Origin: Oxyruncus cristatus
Lineage: Eukaryota; Chordata; Aves; Passeriformes; Cotingidae
Reading direction: 5' to 3'
Length of the DNA: 64,000 bases
NCBI GenBank assembly: GCA_013399855.1
Contig: VXAY01000172.1
Coordinates: 843,976-907,975 of the forward strand
Shown: positions 1 to 12,816 of the stretch, one piece after another
Numbering within the stretch: position 1 is the first letter of the stretch
Layout of the letters: each line of letters starts with the position of its first letter
Program-made: the position numbers and the translations under genes
The notes under the pieces: generated by a model
Databases searched by the model: none
What the model was told of the DNA's origin: nothing
The model's input: only the letters and a program-made list of their open reading frames with translations

Positions 1-2805
1 AAAAATATGTTGGCTACATTCTGAAGATGTGTCATAATGATTGCGTGCTTCATTTTTTAAGCTATTTGCATGTTTTGCAGAAGTTGTTCCACAGCTCTTT
101 CCATTCACTTGGTTCTACTAACCCTCTTCTTCTCCCTTTAATTGAATACATTCAACATCTGCACTGTAATGTGCAGAATTATGTGTTAAAAAATTATTAC
201 TACTCATAGAGTTAACTGCTCTATCCACCCTATCCACTAGCAGCCTCTTCCAAAGTTTTGTTATCAAGCTTGGGCAACGTACCAAATGCTCTCCTTTTAA
301 TTATGCTTGCTCTTGCAAAGTTGATGGGCAGATTTTCCATATGCTATCTCTTACAGCCCTGAGGCATATGTTAATTTAGTCATTGACTACCGTCTCCCTT
401 CTTCTCTAGAATTCATTTCCTAATTCTTGTCTTCAATCATTCACATTTATGCAGCATAGGGAGGACAGGGGCCTGGTTTTCACAAACAGAACAGAAAGTC
501 CCTCTCCATGAGTATATACTGTTCTGGTGTTTTTATTCCATGGTGATGGCACTTGGTGAGCTCTTACAGCCTTAGCAGCACTGCTGGTCTGGATATAGAG
601 CAAATTCACAGATGTTATCGCTCTTCCTGAGATACAGAGCTGCTTAAAGCAGCATATTTATGTTAGACAAATGCCTAAATATATTAAACATCAGAAACCC
701 CAATTTTCCCAAATGTGAGTACCTCTGTAACTGGACTGTCACATATCCCTAATATATTTCAGTGAGCCAGGCAGACATTCCCCGTGTCTGCCTGAAACAC
801 CTGAATCACGAGGCACATGAGCATTCTGCCATTACGTGACTCAGTACCCATTCACCAGAGGCTTGCTTTCACAAGTTGCTTCCCTGGCAGCCCATGAGGC
901 ACAAGTAGTTCTAGCAAAAAGAATAATCTTCCCCTGAGGTCGTCTGCCACATCCCTTCATGAAGCGTGCCAGGTCAGAAGCACATACTGTTAGCATGTTG
1001 CAAACTCCAACTTAGGATAGGACAGCTATGGGAAGACACATCATGTGCTGCTATGGGACTGGGTTGTCTCTGCGCCACCCTCTTCCTCTTTCATTTGGGT
1101 AACTAGCAAATGACACAAGAGATAGTAGAATGCCGCCACTACCATATAATTTGCTTGGAAAGTTGCTTTTAACACTTCTGGAGCTTTGCACTTCAGAAAA
1201 ATCATCTTCAAGGCTACCTCTTTGGCTGAAAACCTGTGACATTGGCACTGAAACTGGTTGACACAGTGTGCAATGACTATGGCTAAAATCCAATTAAGGA
1301 AACTGAAAGGATCTATTCTTTCTTAGCTGTGCCATGGAATTACTGGTCCCCATATGACATCTGTTAACATTAACAGAAATTAAATGAAAAATTTCCACAT
1401 ACGCCAACTCGAGAATATATCCCTAAATTTAGAACAAAGTATGCTGGAGAGGAAACACCCATTATTACTTATGCTTAGAGACAGTTGACTGAAAAGCGGT
1501 TTGATGTACCATGGCGCTCTGTGATTCCTCTGAGGTAATTTATGATTTTTGGCTATTTCATAGCTTGTTCATTAACTCATTCATAAGTCTCCACAGAAAA
1601 ACAGAAACTAAGGAGACAAAAATATACCATCAGGTTATGCACCTCACAAGCAAAAGCTTCCCTTCATGCTCTGTGAAGAACACAGAAGATTCAAATGTCT
1701 AATCAACTAGGTATGATCTCCACACAGAGTACCCAAAACCTTGTGATTGTATCTTCAAAGAAACCAATGCCTAAAGGAGAGTATGCTGGACACACGTGCA
1801 GCCTAAACTAAATTTATTCTGCAGGAAAAGACGAAACACAAATAGTACCTGTGACACAAAGTACCTTGAATGTCTCTGCAGACTTGAACAAACTCGAAGT
1901 TCAAGGTGGTCCTTCTAAATGTGTTTGGCCAGAAAGAGCAAAAAAAAAAAAAATTTTAGACCTTACCTTCATGAACTGTATATTTAAAGACTACCACAAC
2001 ATCAGAAAAAGGGAAAGGGGATTAGAAGTCAGAGAATGGGAATACAGATGTCATGTTACTGCACATCGTAGTAAAATCCCCAGAGGAATTTTGTGCCAAG
2101 TTCTCAAAGAAATGGAGTTTTTTCCCTATAGAGAGCATTTAGGCTAACAGATTTCACAGGAGTAAAATCTGGAAGTACTTCAAATAACTGGGCTGCTCAA
2201 AGTCTATAAATTCCTGTACTCTGCCACAGTGACTGGCCTGTATATCCAGGGGATAGCCTCTCTACCCTCAAGACAGCTTAGTTTCTTGCTGCTACATGCT
2301 GCTGGATGGGCAGGGGAAGATATATTTATTGTATTCTACTGAGAAGTACAACTTCTTCAGAAAACCCTGCAACCACCATTACGTCAGTGTTTGAGACCAC
2401 AAGAAAGAGCGGGCCTCAGCTGAAGAGATCACGAAAGAACATTCATTAACAGCACTCTGACGTAGCCTGACCTTTGCTCATGCACCCGTCTGTCTTCAGC
2501 TAATGCAAAAGACACACTAAAACATTAAATTTCATTTGAAATGAATGCAGGTCCGTAGAGGTTGTTACAAAGGACTGAAACAGCAGCATATTTCTCAGAG
2601 TGAAACACGAAAGCCAAGGGTTTACCATTAGTCTAATCATAAATTTATTATGTCGAATGACTACTTTTCTCCACCTATCCAGTATCTTGAAAATGAAGCT
2701 TCAGCTCTGTTGTGCCTTTGGTCCAAACCTGTAATAAGGTCTAAGTACAAGATGAACTGCAGATCACTTTCTGGACAGACCTACTCCAGCAATGGACGAC
2801 ATACC
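1..2805. other. Intergenic, no gene seen
   Basis: AT-rich unique-looking sequence. The short open frames here lack family motifs, do not continue across plausible splice sites and have no codon pattern I recognise. I see no CR1 tail, LTR or RNA gene. Distal regulatory elements cannot be excluded by eye. Confidence 0.6.
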
Positions 2806-3003
2806 TTCACCAAAAAAAATAAAAACCAACAAAAAACAAACCCAAACCCAAAACCTAAGAAACAAATAACAAAAAAACCACCCCAAAAACTAAAACCAAA
2901 CAAAAAAAAAGGAAAAACCAACAAAAACTCCACAAAAAAACCCCAAAACAAAACCAAAACAAAAGCCTGAAACAACCAACAAGACTAAAAAACCAAAAAA
3001 ACC
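2806..3003. repeat. A/C-only low-complexity tract
   Basis: About 200 bases made almost wholly of A and C on the plus strand, with units such as CAAAA, CCAAAA and CCCAAA in irregular order. The minus strand is therefore a long G/T tract. Overlapping frames on both strands (Lys/Asn/Pro-rich and Phe/Gly-rich) are by-products of composition, not genes. Origin is probably a decayed simple repeat. Confidence 0.8.
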
Positions 3004-6000
3004 CACACACCATTGATCAAACTGCTCTGAGACTTTCTCCTGGCTACTTGCCTTTGAAGGTGACCCACTATCTGTCTCTGCAGGATGCAAACCTGGAAGT
3101 CCACTCTCTGAGGCTGACAAAACAGTCACCCCAATTGAACAAAGAAAACTAGAAACTTTGAGTTGCCTAGGTAGCTGAGGAGTATCCAGAGTCACTGGCA
3201 GTTATTCCCATGAGGAAGTACAGATGAGATTTAGGCTTCATAATCCATAGACTACTAGTGTTTAAAGCACTAATTTGAGAAGCCCATTATATTAAAAGTA
3301 CAGAATCCTGCAGAACACAGTCAATACATGGAGACAAATGCATGTCCATCACATTTTAAAAATCACCATTCAAGTCATCAGATTTGACTTTGTACCTGTA
3401 AACTAGAAATAACTTTGGCTTAAGAAGTGGCTAGGGGTGGTGTCCACCCTCACTCCCTAGCCTGAAAGTTGAGGAATACATAAATTAACATGAAGCTTCC
3501 TTTCCCTGAAGGTTTTGTTTAATTTTAGAAGTGTCAGGAAAACGTTAATGTTACATTTTGTTGCATATTTTCCAGCAGCATGTGGCATATGCCGAGAAGG
3601 GAAATAACACTGTTTGTCATTATGACTTTACAGCCAAGAAGGAAGAAAGAAAAAAAAAAAAAAGGGAACTTAATGAAACCTGTTATTCATATATCTGTTA
3701 AATACTCTTCTCTGCTATCCAAACTAGATTTAATAGTTTTAGGTGAATACAAGGTTCTTTCTGCGCTTCCCCAAACTGCTGATTTATTACAAAGCAGACT
3801 AAAATAATTTTCATCCAGAGAGTCTGCACGTGAAAAGTTTCCCTTATCAAACTGAGAAAAAAAATCTGGCAATTGATGTAATCTTCAAACAAATCCTCAT
3901 TTACACAACTTCTAAGTTTACACGTCTAAGTGATAAAAATCACTAACTGAAACAGAAGGACTTGGGAGTGAGTGAAGTAGACCAAAACATTTAAATATTT
4001 ACAGATTCAAAATTTCATGAAGTAGAAAACTGCTTCCTATCAAGCTCAAGTGCCACTCGTGACTCTCCTCCCTAACAGAAATAAATTTAAGGGGACATTT
4101 ACGTGTGTATACACTGTAAATGAAGAATCCAATAACACATTCTGGTTTTTCTCCCTTTGCCTAAGACATTGAGAAATACCTGTACTATTTAATTTCCCTT
4201 TGGTTTGATCACAACAAACACTGGAGTTAATCTGAGAATTTAGTTTTGACTAGATGTGACTTAGTTTCTTTTAATTCCCCCAGGTCTAATACCTTAGACC
4301 AGTCTCGTCCTTGCATCAATCCTAAGTTGCTAAAATACTTGATCCTTACTTTGCTTCCTCTTTTATGGTCTGCATCCAATATAGAGAAAAGTTACAAAAG
4401 AAACTTACATAGTACTTGTGACATAAATTAATGCAAAGCTTTATTTGCAACACTTTTTAAAGTAAAACAGAGACATAACTACAAATTTGTCTGACTCTCA
4501 TAGCAAAGCCAGTCACTCCAATGAAGAGCTTTTCTTTATGTTGAAATGCATACAAAAATTAAAATTACAGGCCAAGAATGGGCTTTCTGTCTGTCGTTCT
4601 GTTTTCCATCAAGATTAGCAGTAAGTCTGACTGAGTTAAAGAGTCTGCATTGTCCATAATTTCTCTGGGATAACTGCATTATGGTCATTGGGATTTTGCC
4701 AGAGAAAGAGAAGCACCAGTTTTGCACAAATACAGAGTGTATTTCAGAACATTATGCCCTGAAAGAAGATAAGGAAGTAAAACTTAAACTTAAAACAACT
4801 TGTTCTCCTTTGGTTAGACCAAGTTGTCTGTAAAGACCGTCACTTCCATTTCTTCCCAGTCCAGAAAGATACAGTACAGCATTACTTGAAATTTAATCCA
4901 ACACACAGCTAACATAAACCTTTCTAACTTGAAGTGTTTTTCATTTTCTTTCCCGTACCATTACAGGGCTTTTTTTATACACACACACACACATTAAGTA
5001 TTTAATGAATACAGAGGTGTTACCCACTACCTTACTGCATCAAAACACAGTAAATGACCATTCTCTGCAATGGTTCACTTGCAAGATCTACCACCTTATG
5101 TCTGTGGAGGTGACTTGCACCAGCTGTGCCACCGCTCTTTGACTACACTGAAGGGAGAACACAGACCCAAGGAGCACCATTTGCAGCCAGCTGCTGCTGA
5201 GAATGTTATCCATGTGCATTCACCTAAGCCACTGGGTCTCTCTAAGGGTATCTGACTGGTAGGTCACTGACCCACCAGCACAACACCAGTATGTTACACT
5301 TATCCTGCTGTTGAAGCATAAAATACTAGGGAAACCAGTTTTGTAGGAAGACTGGGGATTGAAACACAAAGCCAGTATGAGTAGCCATGTGGCAGTTCCT
5401 GCCAACCTTTAGGCCTTCAACACAGGACCATTAACTAGCTTGCAGAGTTTGTAAAATCCAAATTAATAGCTTAGGGAAATAAAGAAAACACTGTTATTAG
5501 CAAGGCCAACATCCTATTACCTCTACTTCATCTCAGAAAAGCAGCTGCTTAGATGCTCTGCCGAGCTTTCCACAGAATACCTCCAGTGGATGGAGAAAGC
5601 AGAAACATGACCTTTCTCAGGCTTTCCAGTAGAATTTTCCATGAATTTGGGTTTAGACATCTCTAGGCTCATTACTGAAAAGATACTAGCCAGAAAGACT
5701 GTACAGTATTGGTATTACCATGAAACAGAAGTGCAAAAATAAGTTTTTCTTGGAGTCATATAAGGGAAGGGGGAGGAGGGGAACCAAAAGACTAAAAACC
5801 AGGACATTCTGTAATTGTAACTGGAGAATTTTGGAAAGAAAACAATTTGGAAAAGAAATTCTAATCCCATCATGATCACCCTCTCATAGAAGCCGATGAA
5901 ATTGCTTTCTGTAAAAATAAACAGAAATGAACATTTCAGTATAGTCCATAAATGCCAGAACATTGAAGAAACAACTTTAATTTTGTAAAGACTGAAAGGA

Positions 6001-9000
6001 TAAGTAATAAGTTGGCAGGGTTGCTTAGACATTTGTGAACTCTCATAAATATTACCTACCACAAGTCTAAATCACTGCCAGCTCTGGCTTATGTTAGCCT
6101 ATTTTTATATCTTACCAACTCCTCTGCCAGAGGATAACTGACCTTTGAAAGATTATCTTCTAGTGCGCACAAGATAGCGTCAAATAAATGGTTATCAGTT
6201 CTCAAAGAATTTCGCTTCTAATCTTTTGGACAGACCATTACCTCAAATCATGATTTATTAGCTTTCTAAGAGCTTTCTGCACTGACGAAATCCCAACATA
6301 AAACTAAATATTGTAAAGCAATAAGTATTGCAATAAGTACCACTGCTCATAGAATAGATGAGCAACTATTAGATTTACCAAAGATATATTATGAATTACT
6401 GAGAAAAATAAACCTGTGTAATATTGAGTTTCACTTTTCAGTTGGATTCTGCTATTTGCTAAGGTGACTGGCACACACACACATACACACAGAGAAATCT
6501 ATATGAATTAAATATATATTGCACCCCCACTGATTTAGGCTAAAATTAAACAGTATGCTAGAATTTGAATCATCAGTGCTATGAATTTTCTGAATTTTCA
6601 AACTATGTATCAGTATACCTGAACTGGATGACTTAAAAAAAAAAAAAAAAAGCCAAAAAACAAAGCAAGCACATAGAAGAGACATGGCTTAAGACCACCA
6701 TGCACCAGGTTGCAGAGCACATGGTTTGACACATCCAGTAGCTGCACTGAGAGTATAAAAAGGGCTCTGTTTACTCTCCTAGAAGAAGGGAAAAAGATGA
6801 ATTGGAAAAAAAGAGAATGATGGAATCTTGGGATGTTGCTTTAGTTCTATTGGGAGAAAAAAAGCGTAACAATAATGCCAGTCAAATATAAAGATCTAAT
6901 TTTCTTCCTGAAGCCATATTGTAAAGTAAAAAAGTAGGTTAGCCCCCATATATATGCCCCCATCTACAGCAGAGGCCTGTGACAAATGCAGAAATTACAC
7001 AGCAATCATTGTGTCCACTTTGATTTCTAACTGCAGGGAGGGAGAAAAGAATGAAACACAGAACAGAACAAATCCACAGCTTCCCCGAAGGCTGAATACA
7101 CCAGGTTTATTAAACAGAAGAGACTCCCTACTCTTACTTCCAAGAAACCCTTGGCTCTGTAGTTGTGTGCAGCCACAAGATTTGTTGGGTCTTCAGATCT
7201 GCATAACTTTCCATAGTAGCACTTCCCCTCATCCCTTCCTGAACTAAATGTCAGAGTTAAACATTAAGACAGCCATAGGGGTAGCATAATGCTCTTTTGT
7301 CTGTCAGGAAACATATTCCTTCAGGTTTATGGAGGGGTTTTGCTGTTTTCAGTTAAACAAAACGGTAAAATTGGTCCTACCACAAGATCTGATGGCCGTG
7401 GTTTAAAATTTCAATGACAAAGGAATACAGGTTTGAATTGCAAGGAGGATTGAAATAAGTAAAATAAGGTTCTATATGCAATGATTTACTCTCATGCAAC
7501 CCCAAAATGGAGGGAAAGGAGAAAAAAAACAAACAAACAAACAAAAAAACTCCAACAAAAATCAGCCACATACTAGTATCTAATATTACAAATTCATTAT
7601 TCCAATTTACAATTTCACTGTTAAGCTTTTGATTTCTCATATCCTGCAAGGATAACAGTGTAGGCATCGCCTCATATTTCTACAGTGTCCTAATGATAAG
7701 AGTTTCAGATTGCCTGAATTTAGATATGAGACATGTGGCTTTATTAAGACTTTAAAACAAATAGTCTAGATATTAAACCCATCACATTAAAACACAGGCC
7801 TAAACAGATTCCATAGCAACTCACTTTAAATGCATGCTCCCTGCTTTCAGACTTCACAACTGAGATACCAGTGCTTCATTTTCTCATTGAGAAGCTGAGT
7901 CTTTGCCATAAAGCTGCTTTCCTGAAGGTAACCAGGATTTTTCAGAAGATACAGTCATCCAAGTACAACTTTAAAAATCCATATTTCTACAATGATAAAT
8001 ACTGCTTTTGTTATTCCCACTCCAACCTTTATTTATAACTGCAGACTGCAGCATAACAAAACCAAAAGATTTTTAAACTGTAATAAGAAAAAAATCCTGC
8101 ATTGAAGCAAATACTGTGTTTTATGCTTGTTCTGTTCTTAACAAGAAGAGTTTATTATGCTAAATATCTGACTCCAAAGAAACAAAGATCCCTTTGCTTT
8201 TTCAACCCCATCAGCAAGAAAGGAATACTATGTCATTATTTTGAAGGGACGCTATAAACTAAATCTGTGAAATATTTGTGGGATGTTACAGCAGAGAGCT
8301 AACACAGCCAACACACATAAAATGTCTGCAGATAAGATGAGAAGGACCACAGAAAAAGCTTGACCTACAGCTTTAGCTGAAAGCTAACACTTGAAGGTTG
8401 ATCCTCTCCATGTGGTTATCATTTTTCCTATTTGAAAAATGAAACACTCCTATACTTCATCTGTCATTGAGAGTGAAACAGAAATTATTCCTGTACACGG
8501 TGCGAGAGTCCCAACCAGACCTGTCCATCAGCGATTATTACACTTTCCTTGCTGCAGACGAAACAGGATAAGTCATTTCCTTGATTCCATCAAACCTGAG
8601 TAGAATATAGATCTTTATAAAAACCTTTAGATTTCCTCATTCTGTAATATATAAATAACATTGATTCATATATTATATTACATCACGACTTGGCTATTCC
8701 ACTGAACAGTAATCCTGGAAAGTGAAAGTCACAGCTAGACTGGATACTACAAATCCCTCTCAACTAAGGTGCTGTATGTCTCCTCAGCTTTACTGCCCCA
8801 TTCACAAAAAGAAACTGTACACCTTTCTGTGTGTTGGAACCCATTCCCACACCAAAAGAGCTACCCCATTGCCACCACTCTATCTCAAGTGTCACCTCTG
8901 CTCCAGACCTGTGAGATGGCCCCCTTATAGAGATGATCTAACCAGTCATCTTCCCCCTTCTATTTAGCTTAGTAACCCTACGCTTCCCACACACATGAAG

Positions 9001-12000
9001 GTGCTCAGCCTTGTGCACCTGTACTCCGCTGCTTTTACCAGCTGTAGCAATCCAACTATTGGGACATAACCTCTGTCCACAAACCTTGTCTTTCCTCATG
9101 TCCTCAAAGACTTTTTGCAAAAACCCTGTTTATTTTATCCAAAACATTTTTTTTTTTGTTAAATAAAGTGTTGTTTTTTTTTTTCCAAAACAAAGCATAT
9201 CCCCATACCAGCCACTGTGAAGACAATTAACTCTAGTCCAGCCAAAACTAGCACACAAATACACAACAAAAAAAATCCCAGAACACTATAATTTTCTCTC
9301 TCTGGAAAGATAAAATACATTTTAACTTTTGTGATACGTTGTCCAATTTCTGCATGTTAATCATATTTAAAGTTACCAGCCCTCTGTTTTAGCAGCTATA
9401 AAGCTCTCTTCTTTTTCCAAACGCTGAAGAGAGTTTTCCTAGCAGGCTTTTAAAAGTCTTATTTTGAAGAAATGTTGGCTATACAGGTCAGGAAATCATT
9501 TCTTTAGGCAAGTTCCAAAGTACACCAGAACTGAGATGCTTTGAAAGCCTGTTCTGCCGACTTTGTCCCACTTTGAAAACAAAAGAAGCTCTTTAGAAAG
9601 CATGTACTTAAAGATGTTAATCCTATAAAAAGAAACAATTCCTAAATTATTTGCATATAAATGCAAACGAAACCCAAAGGAATCTTTCCGAATTGTTTAG
9701 ATAGCTACTTGAATAGGTTGCTTCTAAGACGTATACAATATGCAAATAACTATTACAGAGCTGTAACACACGAAAAACCATCTTTTATTCTGTTTTGCTG
9801 AACATGTAAATGAATAACAGTTTGTATTCAAGAAATGTAGGTGACAATGACATAATCAACTAAGAAATAAGGTGTTTGGCAAACAAACATCAAATTCACT
9901 ACCTCAACCCTACATCAACCACATCAACTTCTCGATATCCACACATTCCATTCATTTGCACAGTCAGTGTTGCACAGTATCTCAAAGAAAAACAAGATTA
10001 TTTAAGCTGTTTATAATAACCTCTCTAAGACCAGAGTCACAAAATCTAGCATTTCTTTAAAACATGAAAATACGGTCATTTAATCCTGAAAAAGCACATA
10101 CAAGTACATAATACAGATGAGGAAGATTAAAATAATATTTAAGCTTTTATCTCCAATTCAGGATAAGCTCCATAGTGTTACTGAAGTGACACCAGAAATT
10201 AATGCACATTAAGCCCACTCTAACTGTGGTGCAACTTTTCCTGACATAAAATGTTGTTGCAAAACAAGAGCAACATACAGTAAAAGACATTCTTACAGAT
10301 ATATTCCAGGAGCAGAAGCCACCCAAAGTAGTTGCCTGCCCCAGAACTGCTCGTCCTAACACAGAAAAGGAAGACAGTATACACAGCTGGAAGGATAAGT
10401 CTTTCAAAGTGAGACCTCACTTCTGTGGCTAGTGGGGTTTGCCATTTTGTTTGTTAAGTCTTTGTGTCTCATTTGAAAAAAAAAAAAAAAAATTATACAA
10501 CACTCATAAGTGACCTGTGAATGCTGTCTTAGAGTGACTTATCTCACAAACTTAATATCCAAAGAGACGTAGGAGATGGATGGTCTGATTTAATTCCAAG
10601 ACCAAAAAAACTCCTGACATTTATTTGGCTTTCTGCAAGACCTTTGGAAGGGCAGACACAGTCAAGAGCCTCTCTCCCCTCCCCATTTTGGGGAGGGGGA
10701 TGTTACTACACCAGAGAAACAATACTGACTCGTTTTTACAAAGCACTAGAATACAACAATTCTATGTCTTTAACTGTAGAGAGCAGAAAGTAATGCATGA
10801 CTCTATTCAAAGTATCCCAAATGGTCATGCCAAAGCTTGAGATGAAAGATAAATAGCGATACCCTTTCACAGTATAAACACAGATGGCAATGAATCCCAG
10901 TATCTCAATGCACCTTAAAAAATATTACATTTACTGATATTTTCAAAGGACTTCCTCCTGCAACATCAACCAAGCTTTTGTTTGTTTGTTTTACTTTTTG
11001 TTTTAAACAGGCTTATGCAAGCTCCATTTAACTGTTCATGAATACAGGAAACTAAATCCAAGTCTTATTACTCTGCTCAAGTTGCAACAGGAGTCCAGGT
11101 AGGCCAAAAAGTCCCCTGCCACACATTTCTAGTACACAACACCAAACCTTTGTTCTAATGCCTTTATGTTGTTTGAGAGGAAAAAACATTAGTGCATTAG
11201 GCTGATTCTGACCAGCAGATCATGTTTTGAGGATGTGATTAGTATGAGGAGCCCCCAACTTCAAAATACCAGTTCCTATGATGCTGATGTTCCTGAAATT
11301 CTCCCAAGCAAGTGAGATTTGCGTATGCTTAATTTCTTCCAGCATACTGAGACAGTCACATCCAGACAGCATACAGAGGAAAAAAACATTCATCTTGGCA
11401 AAATATTCTGGTACCTACAGTATTCTACTTTGACTTAAAAAAACCCCCAAACAAATAAACAAAAAAAACCCCCAGAATAATTAAAAATCTTCATTGTGGT
11501 TAACTGGTATGACAAAAGGCAGAACTGTATTGGAGTGTAACCCAAATGAGTCAATCTGAACTTTTGCTTACTTATACTATTATTTTGTTCTACGGGGTGG
11601 GGGTGGGAGGGGAGAAAGGAGAGAGAAAGGACGAAGGTTTCTTCATTTACCCTGCAGCCAAACTCTGAAGTAGGTATATAAAGCTTCCTGAAAGGCTACT
11701 AACTTAACTTAATTAATATCAATATAATTTTTTTCTACGCAACACTTCCAGGGGAAAGAGAAGTATGTTTTTTAACCTCTTTCTGAATGGTCAGTGGTTG
11801 ACCTAGTTTCTATTTATTATAGCTTTGTGTTTAGTGTTGCCATTTACATCAGTGCTAGCTGGTTGCAATGCAGCACTCTCAAACAATCTTGTGCCAAATC
11901 TAAGAATAGCATTATATTCTCCCTAAGAGAATACACACAAAAAATAAATCTCTTATGCAGTTTATGATTATGTATAGAGTAGCACATCACAGATAGATAC

Positions 12001-12801
12001 CTATCTTGAAGTAGAAGGTTTTTTCTGAAGAGATCTCTGAACACAGCCTTTTCCTTTCACAGAAGGCACACCTTTAACTTCCTCCAGTCTCACTGGAACT
12101 CCCATGAATCAATAGGGAAGGTGAGGCAGTCGGAAACAACCTCTCCAATCAACCAGACTGAATGTACAATCAAACATGTGCTTTGTACACAATGTCTTAT
12201 TCTTAACTAAGTAATCACAGACAAAAATTAGCTATTGCATCTGAACCTTGAACACTGCCAAAGAGTTGATAATTTTTAATGAGGGTATATCCACTGTCTA
12301 ATTAAGGACTCATGATCAGGCTGCGTGTTGTTTAAAAGGCATAGTACAAAAAGTATTAGGAAAGTCAGCATGTTTTTTTTTCCTGGAGAAGGAATGGGGA
12401 AGAGTGTTGTAGTTTTAAAAATACAATATGCAGGAAGTCATTCACAAGCTCACCACTCATTGTTCCACTTTGAACCCTTGCATCTTTAAGTGATTTGCTA
12501 AAATTTTGACAAAGAATACTTCTATCAATCATCCTTCCTCTGTCTCCAAGCAGTTATTTAAAGAGTTAACAGAAGATATTTAGGCGTACTTGAGTTGTTT
12601 TTTACTACGATATTTTCTTATGCAGCGCAGTGTTGTTTTCCATATGAAACAATATCCGATTATCACAATGTACAAAAAACCTGAATTTCAAAACATTTTA
12701 GAAGTGGCTTTGCATTACTACTTAGCTGGCAGCCTCCAACCAGCCCAAGTAGTAAGGAGTTGCAAAATCACCGCCGGAAAAATGAAGTTACAGAGTGCAA
12801 T
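3004..12801. other. Intergenic, no gene seen
   Basis: Long AT-rich stretch with scattered homopolymer runs and a short CA run near 4,979-4,993 and 6,473-6,490. No open frame longer than about 115 codons and none with recognisable protein motifs. I see no tRNA, snRNA or clear transposon end. Confidence 0.55.
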
Positions 12802-12816
12802 GCTGCCATCTGCTGA
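12802..12816 (-). promoter_or_regulatory. CTCF-like motif
   Basis: Read on the minus strand the site is TCAGCAGATGGCAGC, which fits the vertebrate CTCF core (CCASYAGRKGGCRS) at every position except the first base. This is a motif match only. Occupancy depends on the flanks and on methylation. Confidence 0.4.

Noticed and set aside
2650..3195. Lys/Asn/Pro-rich and Phe/Gly-rich frames around the A/C tract
   Set aside because: Produced by the low-complexity composition.
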